64,000 nucleotides of DNA from Oscillospiraceae bacterium (lineage in GTDB: Bacteria > Bacillota > Clostridia > Oscillospirales > Oscillospiraceae): assembly GCA_015067545.1 (NCBI GenBank), contig SVMG01000001.1:338687-402686 (forward strand). Direction: 5' to 3'. This document shows positions 18,507 to 28,000 of this stretch, piece after piece; positions within the stretch are counted from its first letter, which is position 1; the number at the start of each line of letters is the position of its first letter. The notes under the pieces are model-generated. The model was not told the DNA's origin, ran no database searches, and worked only from the letters and a program-made list of their open reading frames with translations. Both the position numbers and the translations under genes were made by a program.

Positions 18507-19411
18507 ATGTAAATCTGTGCGGCATTGAGCTGCGTAATCCCGTGATCCCTGCCTCCGGTACATTCGGCTACGGCTATGAGTTTGCAGAGCTTTATGACAT
18601 CAACGAGCTTGGTACATTCTCCTTTAAGGGAACGACTAAGGATGCCCGTTTTGGAAATCCCACGCCCCGGATCGCAGAGTGCACCGCCGGTATGATCAAT
18701 GCCGTTGGTCTGCAGAATCCCGGTGTGGAGAAAGTTATCGCAGAAGAACTGCCCAAGCTGAAACAGTGCTTCCATAAGCCTGTCATGGCCAATGTTTCCG
18801 GTTTTTCCGTAGAGGATTATGCCTACACCTGCGAGAAATTGAACAAAGAAGAGCAGGTGGGCTGGCTTGAGGTAAATGTCAGCTGTCCCAATGTTCACGG
18901 TGGCGGCATGAGCTTTGGTACATCCCCTGCCGCAGCTGCAGAGGTGACCAAGGCGGTCAAGGCCGTCACCACAAAGCCCGTGATCATCAAGCTCTCCCCC
19001 AACGTCACTGACATTGTTTCCATCGCAAAGGCCTGTGAAGATGCAGGTGCAGACGGCATCAGTCTGATCAACACCATGCTGGGCATGCGGATCAATCTAA
19101 GCACCCGCAAGCCCATCATTGCCAATACCATGGGTGGTTTCTCCGGGCCGGCCATCTTCCCCGTTGCATTGCGGATGGTCTACCAGGTGGCGCACGCAGT
19201 TGAAATCCCCGTCATTGGAATGGGCGGCGTCAGCAGCGCCGAAGATGTGATTGAAATGATGTTGGCAGGTGCGACCACTGTGGAAGTGGGCGCCGCCAAC
19301 CTGGTGAATCCCTACATTTGTCGCGATATTATCCGGGATCTGCCCCGGGTGATGGAAAAATATAGAATCGAAAATCTGAAAGACATTATAGGAGGCGTTA
19401 AAAATGGGTAA
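18497..19411 (+). CDS. pyrD: Dihydroorotate dehydrogenase, catalytic subunit
   Basis: 304 aa; NPVIPASGTFGYG, VNVSCPNVHGGGMSFG, IGMGGVSSAEDVIEMMLAGA. Confidence 0.96.
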   Translation: MGLNVNLCGIELRNPVIPASGTFGYGYEFAELYDINELGTFSFKGTTKDARFGNPTPRIAECTAGMINAVGLQNPGVEKVIAEELPKLKQCFHKPVMANVSGFSVEDYAYTCEKLNKEEQVGWLEVNVSCPNVHGGGMSFGTSPAAAAEVTKAVKAVTTKPVIIKLSPNVTDIVSIAKACEDAGADGISLINTMLGMRINLSTRKPIIANTMGGFSGPAIFPVALRMVYQVAHAVEIPVIGMGGVSSAEDVIEMMLAGATTVEVGAANLVNPYICRDIIRDLPRVMEKYRIENLKDIIGGVKNG

Positions 19412-20102
19412 GGACGTAATCGTAGCCTGCGACTTTTCTTCTGCAGAGGCAACCTTCGCATTTCTGGACAAATTCCAAGGCAAAAAGCCCTTTGTGAAGA
19501 TTGGCATGGAGCTTTACTATGCCGAGGGCCCCAGCATCGTCCGGGAGATCAAGGCCCGCGGCCACAAGATCTTCCTGGATCTGAAGCTTCACGACATTCC
19601 CAACACAGTGAAAAAGGCCATGGCCGTTCTGTCTCATTTGGATGTGGACATCTGCAACCTGCACGCTGCCGGCACAACCGCTATGATGAAAGCCGCGCTG
19701 GAAGGTCTGACCCGGGAGGACGGAACCCGTCCCCTGCTCATTGCGGTCACACAGCTGACCTCCACCGATCAGGAAAGCATGGAAAAGGATCTGCTGATCA
19801 AGGCTCCCATCGACCAAGTGGTCATGCACTACGCAGAAACTGCAAAAAATGCCGGTCTGGACGGTATCGTCTGTTCCCCTCTGGAGGCAGGCAAGGTCCA
19901 CGACCGCTGCGGCAAGGACTTTTTGACCGTCACTCCCGGCGTGCGCTTTGCTGACGGAGATGTGGGCGATCAAAAACGAGTCATGACACCCGCTGCTGCA
20001 AAGGCCATCGGCTCTGATTACATCGTGGTAGGCCGTCCCATTACCGCTGCCGCAGACCCGGTTGCCGCCTATGAGCGCTGCGTGGCAGAATTTTGTGATT
20101 AA
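19404..20102 (+). CDS. pyrF: Orotidine-5'-phosphate decarboxylase
   Basis: 232 aa; VACDFSSAEATFAFLDKF, FLDLKLHDIPNTVKKA, VTPGVRF. Confidence 0.96.
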   Translation: MGKDVIVACDFSSAEATFAFLDKFQGKKPFVKIGMELYYAEGPSIVREIKARGHKIFLDLKLHDIPNTVKKAMAVLSHLDVDICNLHAAGTTAMMKAALEGLTREDGTRPLLIAVTQLTSTDQESMEKDLLIKAPIDQVVMHYAETAKNAGLDGIVCSPLEAGKVHDRCGKDFLTVTPGVRFADGDVGDQKRVMTPAAAKAIGSDYIVVGRPITAAADPVAAYERCVAEFCD

Positions 20103-20113
20103 GGAGATAGAAT

Positions 20114-20770
20114 ATGGAAGCCTACAAAAGAGAATTTATCCAGTTCCTGCAGGGTGCAGGCGTGCTGAAATTTGGTGACTTCACCGCAAAATCCGGCCGC
20201 AAGATCCCCTACTTCATCAATGCCGGCATGATCAAGACCGGAGAGGAGATCGCAAAATTGGGCGAATTTTACGCCAAGGCCTATTTTGAAAAAGTGGGCA
20301 ACAAGCCCACCGTCCTCTACGGCCCTGCTTATAAAGGCATCTCCATCGCCGTTTCTGCCGCAGTTGCTCTGAGCAAGAATGGGCTGAATGTGCCCTTCTT
20401 CTTCAACCGCAAGGAGGTTAAGGACCACGGCGAGGGCGGCGTATTTGTGGGTTATGTTCCTCAGGCCGGTGAGGAAGTGGTCATCGTGGAAGATGTGATC
20501 ACCGCTGGCACAGCTATCCGGGAGAGCATGGCAATTTTGAGCCATCTGGACGGCGTCAAGGTCGCCGCAACCTTCGTCATGGTGGATCGCAAGGAAAAGG
20601 GTCAGGGCGAAAAGGGTGCAATGCAGGAGATTGAGGAAGAATTCGGCTTCCCTGTCTACTCCGTGGTCGATGTGTATGACATCATCGAATACCTCGAGGA
20701 AGATCCTGCCAACGAAGAAAATGTCACCCGGATCAAGAATTACCTGGCCGTGAACGGAGCAAAGGCATGA
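20114..20770 (+). CDS. pyrE: Orotate phosphoribosyltransferase
   Basis: 218 aa; [32 protein letters not shown]. Confidence 0.95.
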   Translation: MEAYKREFIQFLQGAGVLKFGDFTAKSGRKIPYFINAGMIKTGEEIAKLGEFYAKAYFEKVGNKPTVLYGPAYKGISIAVSAAVALSKNGLNVPFFFNRKEVKDHGEGGVFVGYVPQAGEEVVIVEDVITAGTAIRESMAILSHLDGVKVAATFVMVDRKEKGQGEKGAMQEIEEEFGFPVYSVVDVYDIIEYLEEDPANEENVTRIKNYLAVNGAKA

Positions 20771-21849
20771 GAAGTTTGATCAGTATTTTGGATTTTTCTG
20801 TGGCAGAGCTGGATGCGCTCATTGCCACTGCCAAGGACATCATCGCCCATCCTGAAGATTATCGGGAAAAATGCCGATATAAAAAGCTTGCGACGCTTTT
20901 TTACGAGCCCTCCACCCGTACACGACTGAGCTTTGAAGCCGCCATGCTGGATCTGGGCGGCAGTGTGCTGGGCTTCAGTGAGGCCAATTCTTCCTCCGCG
21001 TCCAAGGGCGAGAGTATGGCGGACACAGCCAAGATCCTATCCTGCTACGCAGACATCATGGCCATACGCCATCCCAAGGAGGGCGCGCCATATGTTGCAT
21101 CCTGTAATGCAACTGTGCCTGTGATCAACGCCGGTGACGGCGGCCACAACCATCCCACTCAGACACTGACGGATATCCTCACCATTTCCCGGGAAATGGG
21201 CCGGCTGAACAACCTGACCATCGGCCTGTGCGGCGACTTGAAGTACGGACGCACAGTTCATTCACTGATTGAGGCCATGGCCCGGTATGAAGGTGTCAAA
21301 TTCGTACTGATTTCGCCGGAAGAACTGAAAATCCCCGGTTTCATCCGCTTCAATGTGCTGGAACGCTACGGCATTGCCTACGAGGAGGTCTCTTCTCTGG
21401 ACGAAGCCATGCCCGAGCTGGATGTGCTGTATATGACCCGGATCCAAAGGGAGCGCTTTGACTCCCAGGAGGAATACGACCGGCTGAAAAACAGCTATAT
21501 TCTGGATCCCGGCAAGATGGCCTTGGCAAAGAAGAACATGTGTGTCCTACATCCTCTGCCCCGTGTCAATGAGATCAGCGTGGCTGTGGACAGTGATCCC
21601 CGGGCGGCCTATTTCCGCCAGGCTCTGAACGGCAAGTTCGTGCGCATGGCGCTGATCCTTAAGCTGCTCCAGGAAGCGGAGCAGAATCCGGTACGGCAGA
21701 CTGTGGACACCAGCGGCTATCTGAAGGATCGTGTCTGCACCAACCCCAAATGCATCTGCCAGACTGAGCAGGAGCTGCCTCACTTGGCTAAGCTCACCGA
21801 TCCCAAAGCAAATATTTATCGCTGTATCTATTGCGAACATAAGGTATAA
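20767..21849 (+). CDS. pyrB: Aspartate carbamoyltransferase catalytic chain with C-terminal PyrI-type zinc domain
   Basis: 360 aa; [38 protein letters not shown]-terminus [38 protein letters not shown]. Confidence 0.95.
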   Translation: MRSLISILDFSVAELDALIATAKDIIAHPEDYREKCRYKKLATLFYEPSTRTRLSFEAAMLDLGGSVLGFSEANSSSASKGESMADTAKILSCYADIMAIRHPKEGAPYVASCNATVPVINAGDGGHNHPTQTLTDILTISREMGRLNNLTIGLCGDLKYGRTVHSLIEAMARYEGVKFVLISPEELKIPGFIRFNVLERYGIAYEEVSSLDEAMPELDVLYMTRIQRERFDSQEEYDRLKNSYILDPGKMALAKKNMCVLHPLPRVNEISVAVDSDPRAAYFRQALNGKFVRMALILKLLQEAEQNPVRQTVDTSGYLKDRVCTNPKCICQTEQELPHLAKLTDPKANIYRCIYCEHKV

Positions 21850-21879
21850 CAAACGGCTGTCTCAAAATGATTATTTGTA

Positions 21880-21982
21880 GGGACACCGCTCCTGCGGTGT
21901 CCGATAATAACGGGAAATAGCAGAAAAATCGGCACAAATTGTGCCGATTTTTCTGTTTCGGACACTCCGGAGGAGTGTCCCC
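21880..21982. repeat. Composite repeat: two GGACAC-type hairpins flanking a 35-nt perfect palindrome/terminator
   Basis: GGACACCGC-TCCT-GCGGTGTCC (21881-21902); CAGAAAAATCGGCACAA-A-TTGTGCCGATTTTTCTG (21921-21955); GGACACTCC-GGA-GGAGTGTCC (21960-21980). Confidence 0.7.
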
Positions 21983-22030
21983 ACGGTATTGTCTTTAGGG
22001 ATGATGACTTACCCTTTCTCTACATAAAAA

Positions 22031-22055
22031 CAGGGGCGCGGTAATCGCGCCCCTG
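22031..22055 (-). terminator. Rho-independent terminator of the 2975-aa protein gene
   Basis: CAGGGGCGCG-GTAAT-CGCGCCCCTG; minus-strand 3' TTTTTATG. Confidence 0.85.
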
Positions 22056-22066
22056 CCTTTTCATGA

Positions 22067-25000
22067 TTAGGTTGTTCCGTTCCAGGTACTGTCAGAAGTT
22101 ACACAGAACTGGTCGATGATGCTATGCTGCTGTCTGGCTCTTAGGTTCACAGAATATACTTCATTTACATCCGTCCAGTTACAGGTAGCAATCTTAACCC
22201 ACTTGTACTGCGTGGTCTCGCCCCATTGTGCATATTTCCAGGTCTGTGCACTATTGTTCTTGTCACCCTTGATCAGTGTCAAGACAGACGGAGTTGCAGA
22301 CTCTTTTTTCACCTTAGCCCAGATGTAATAGGTGCCGCCAGTGCTCACCTTTACATCGAAGCTGACATGGGCAGGATAGTCTGCCACCGTACCGCCAATC
22401 ACTGCAGTATTCGTTCCGCCCATATATACGGCCTTGCCGTCGTCATACAGTTTCGTGGGAACGAAGTTCGCATAAGTTGAATCCTTTTCGGTAAACAGCT
22501 TCACGCTCTCAGCCTCAATATAGGCAGGAGTGCTGCCTACAGCATAGAAACCAACCTTGCCACATTCGCACACGCCGGTGGTACCGAAGTTGTGCTCAGC
22601 CTTGTCTTTCAGCGCTGTGCAACCGGCAAAGGTGCACTTGCGACCGTGATGGGTTTCATCACTACCCCACTCAGCGCCGTATGTATGCACATGAGGTGTG
22701 GTTATTTGAGAATCAGAGGTTACCATGAACTGATCAATCAGGATGGCTCCGGCCTGTCTGCTTCTGAGGCGGACTCCATAGGTCTTGCCAGCCTCCCAGT
22801 TACAGGTTGCAATCATGACCCACTTAAAACCATCCGTCGTATTGAAGGTATCATAAGACCAACCACCTGCTGTAACATTCAAATTGCCGGTTCTCTTGGT
22901 AATACCATCAATATAGGACCAGATGTTTGCGCCGCTCTGGCTCACCTTTGCCCAAACGTAATAGGTTCCGGTCTCGCTTGCCTTTACTTCAAAGCTGACA
23001 TGGGCAGGATATGCGGACAGATCATTGGAATTGATCGTGGTATAGTTGGCATTACCTGCTTGCGGCAGCTTGATATAATTGCCGCCGGATACATTGCTGT
23101 CAGCTACCAGTACGACGGGAATCTGGTTGGCATAGGTAGAGTCGTTTGTTGTAAAGATGTCTACATCCTCTGCCTCAATAAAGAGTTGATCGCTGCTGCC
23201 CACATACACCAGAGGTGCGCCGCAGGTGGTACACAGCTTATTCGCGCCAAAGGTGTGCTCTGCCTTATCGGACACCTTATTCGTGCATCCGCAAGTGGAC
23301 GCGTGCCAGTGGTAGGTGTCGTCATGGCTCCATTCGGAGCTGTAGGTGTGGATGTGCACAACTCTTGTGTAGCCACAGGTATTACAGGTAGCGTCCGTAT
23401 CATTGTCATATACGTGCTCACCCTTATCGGCGATCAGCTCGGTGTGTCCGCAGGTGGATGCGTGCCAGTGGTAATCTGCATCCGTGCTCCAGTCGGTGCT
23501 GTAAGCATGCTCATGAGGCTTGATGCCCGCGAAGCTGCTGTCAGCTGTTACATAGAGCTGGTCGATCTTGGTTGAGCCGTTTCTGCCGATCAGCCGGACA
23601 TAAATGGTTTCATTTGCTCCACCGGTTTCATATGCACCGACCAGATACCAACCTGCATACTGAGGTGTGTACTTCTTATCCAGTTCATAGTAGGAATAGG
23701 TATGATCCTTCGCAGAACCGGAGATAGATGTAAACAGGGTTCCTGCGCTGTCGAACTTCGCCCACACATAGTACTTGCCAGGTGTGGCAGCATTGATTTG
23801 GAAGCTTAAGTGTGCGGGTGCGCCCTGTGCACTCAGGAAGGCCGTAGATGTGCCAACAAAGCCATTGAAGTTGACGTGCTTTTCATTGCTTGCGGTAGCA
23901 CTTTCTTCCACATTTACCCGGGTGTAATCCAATGTGGTATCCTCTGCCTCGATCACAGTATCCGGTGCAAAGGATGCCATGGGGTCATCCTGGTTCGGTG
24001 CGTAGGTGTTATCCATGGTCACTACGAACTGGTCAAATACGATCCGTCTGCCGTTTCTTGCTCTGAATCGGACGGAGTAGGTCTTTCCGGCTGTCCATTC
24101 ACAGACACCGATCCGGACCCAAATGAAGTCCTCTTCGTTTGCGCTGCAGTAATCATCGGTACCCCAGAGGTCGTACTCCCAACCGGTGCCGGTGGCAGAT
24201 GTACGCTGACCCTTGTAGGTATTGCCGTCAATGTAGGACCAGATATTGGTATCCTTGTCTACGCATACACGTGCCCAGACGTAGTGCAGGCCTGTCTTGA
24301 GTGCCTTCACATCGAAGCTGATATGGGCAGGATATGCGGTCAGGTTAGAGGCATTCTCGCCCATCGAGACACCGTAAGCAAGATTTTCGGTCCAGGACCA
24401 CTGGGCAACCTTGCCACCGGATGCAAACGCATTGTCCGCGATCATAACGGGTGCCTTGCTGTGCCCGAAGGTCGTATCCTTCTCCAGGAAGAGGTTGACA
24501 TCCTCTGCCTCAATGAAGGTCATTTCGTTGTCGCTGACGAACTCCTGCTCTGCGCCGCAGACCGTACAGCGCTTATCTGCGCCATAGCTATGGTATGCCT
24601 TCTCAGAGACCTTATTGGTACAGCCGCAGGTAGCTGCGTGCCAGTGATAACGCTCATTGCTGGTCCATTCTGTGCTATAGGTGTGCGGATGGACTGCACG
24701 GACATGGCCACAGGTGTTACAGGTGGTGTCCATATCATCGTCATAGATGTGCTCTGCCTTATTGGAGATCAGGTCGTCATGGGGACAGGTTGCAGCGTGC
24801 CAATGGTAATCCGCATCCTTGCTCCAATCGGTGCTGAAGCTGTGCTGGCAGCGAGGTACGCCAACAAAGTTGCTGTCCGTAGTTACGTAGAACTGCTCGA
24901 TGATGTTGGTGCCGTTTCTGCCGTTCAGACGAACATATACGCTTTCGCCTGCTTCTGTCACATCGTATGTTCCGATGAGATACCAGCCTTCGACAGTTGC

Positions 25001-28000
25001 TTCCATCTTCTGATCCGGCTTGTAGTACTTGTAGGTAAAGTCGTTGCCATAGCCGGAGACGGATGCATACAGAGTGCTGAACTTATTAAACTTGCCCCAT
25101 ACATAGTAGGTGCCAGCCTTGTCAGCCGTCAAACGGAAGCCGATCGCAGGAGATGCACCGCCAGTGTACAGATACAGGTTGTCGTAGAAGTGCTGTCTTT
25201 CCAGCTTGACCTGCAGTACGCCCTTTTCGGTCTCGCTCAAAACGATATCCGAACGCAGAGGATCTGTGGTCACTTCTATTGCTTCCACAGTCCGGTCGGG
25301 CTTGATGGTTACCAGCTCATCCTCCATGGCGGGTGCAAAGCCAGGATCAGTAGTAACTACGAACTTATCGTAGGAAATACCACCGTCACGGCCACGCAGG
25401 CGCACGGTATAGGTCTGACCCTGCTGCCATTCACACACAGCCAGCCGGTACCACACATAGCCGCCTTCGACCTTGGTGCTGTTGTAGTCTTCCGCATCAC
25501 CCATCATATCGTACAACCAGCCGGTTTTCGCTGTGGTCATACTGTTAACAAAGACATTGCCATCTGTATAGGAACTGATGGTGGGTGTTGCACTGGAGCA
25601 CTTGTAGCGCACCCATACAAAGTGCGTTCCGGATTTCTCTGCCTTCACACTGAAACTCAGGTGAGCAGGGTTCGCGGTTAGATCTGTGCTCTCGGTGATC
25701 GTACCTGTGGCAAACCGACCGCTCCAATCCAGCTTGGCTACCTTGCCGCCGGAAGCATTATCATCCTCAGTAACTGTAACGACATCCTTGGTCAGATTGG
25801 TGGTCTTGCCGTTACCATCGGTAGCATACATAGAAGAGTCGGGACCCTGATGCAGAGTTGTGTCCTCTGCCTCGATCTCCATATAGAACGGAGGATTGGG
25901 ATTAAACAGGGCAATATCAGCCAGATTGATCCAGCCCTCCAAATCCTCAAAGATGATACGGCCGTAAACGACACCGTAAATATCCTTGGTCTGGACGATC
26001 TCAACTGCTGCGCCGAAGGGCAATGTACCCATAACTGCGGCGGTCAGGGAGGAACGGTTGTAAACCTTCGTTCCGTTTTGTGCACTGACCGTTCCGGACT
26101 CCACAGAGAATTCATCGGGATCAGCTGTTAGGGCAACGTCCGTCATATTGATCCAGCCCTGATAGCCGTTGAAATCAACAAGGGCATAGGTGACGCCATT
26201 GACCATTTGCGTCTTGACGATCTTGATGGCTGTACCCGCACTCATCTGTCCCAACACGGCTGCGTCGGTCCAGGGAGCGTTCTTGACTGTGGTGTTGGCG
26301 ACCACTCTACCAGTGTCACGGATCCGTGCTTCAGCATCACTGTAGATGGCGATATGCGCCAGGCGGACCCAAGCATAACCGTCGTTCCAGGCGATCTTTG
26401 CCCAGGAAACATTGTCAATGACCTGCGTGCGGACCACATCCACCTTTGCGCCCTTTGCCAGGGTGCTCAGCTGGTCACCGCCAACAGTTGCGTAGACGGT
26501 TGTGCCATTGGAATTGATGACCTCAGCTGCCTGAGTGGGAACGCCGACAAATACGACCTCCTGCCAGTTGAACCAGTTGTTGTCCGGCACATTGCCGTAG
26601 CCGACCAGCTTTACATAGCGGGCCTGCAGATCCTCAGGCATCGTATAAGATTGCCAGACATATTCTTCCTTTGTCTTCTCAGACTTGAATCTCTTGCCAC
26701 CGCTGAGCTCAGTAAAGTTGACACCGTCCTCGGAAACAAGAATCTCAAAGGTGTAGATACGGGTCTTACACTGGCCAAACATAAAGTGGATGGCTTCCAA
26801 AGTGTACACTCTGCCGAAGTCATATACACCGCCGGCTTCGCCGAGATAACCGGCAAGTGCCGTGTAAGATGCAGAGGAATTATCCAGCGTGTTGACCAGA
26901 CCGCTGCTGTCGGATGTATCGACACTGCCTGTACCCTTTTCATCTGTCAGATACACGTTCTCGACCTGGATTGCATTGTCGAAGTCGCGCTTTTCCTCGG
27001 GGATGTAGGCAGGGGCCTTGGCTGTGACATAGGCGCATTTTGAGCGGGCATTCCATTCTGCCTCGCCATAATCCTTGGTGATCAGCAGTCCCAGATCCTC
27101 AACGGGCAGGAGAATCTCATCGCCAACGACCTGCAAGGCGGAAACATCCACCTTCTTATCGTTCACAGTTGCGGTTTTATTCGCCGTGTCGATCACAATA
27201 TGCTGCAAGCCCATGTACTCGATGGAAACGACTGCGCCCTCGCGGGTGATGACGCTGTCGAAAATCTCAAAGGTCTCGAGCACGGGAACCAGAACGGTAT
27301 CGCCACTCTTTACGGGCTTGACTTCCGTGATCACATAGTTGCCGTTGACATTGTACAGCAGGATGTCATTCACGGGCTCACGGTGGTCCACCGTGTCAAA
27401 GGTCTTGTTGCTGTTGTCGTTCTTGCGGGTAATGGTAACCTTACCGGCAGGTGCATCGAAGTACAGCATACCGCCGTCCTCAGAGGCAACGCAGTCCACG
27501 GTCTTGCCGCCTGCAGACACGGTCCATGTGCCTGCCTTCATGCCAGCTACATTGACCTTAAAGGTGGAATGACCGGCGCTTGCAGGAATGGTAAAGCTAA
27601 CAGTGCTGCTGATACGGTTGTTGCCGTCCATGTTGAACATCGCCACATGGTTGAGCAGCTGTGCGCCCATGACGCCATTGCCCTTGATCAGGGTAGCAGG
27701 CACCACCTCGGTGCTGCCGTCAGCATCGCTGACATACATGACGTTGAGCATATAGTCCGTCTGATTGGTGTTGGTGGTAGTGGTGGTGATCTCCAAACGA
27801 CCCCAACCGGGCTCATACGCCATGTTATCCGCCATGGTACTTTCATTGGGGTGGTTCTTGCCGTTGTACCAGTATTCCTTATCCTCACCGCCGAGGCGCT
27901 TGATCTTATAGATGGGATCTGCAGCATCGGCAGCACCCACATACAGGACCTGATTCACCAGCTTGCCGCTGTAGCCTTCCTCGGTGTTTTCAATGATAAT

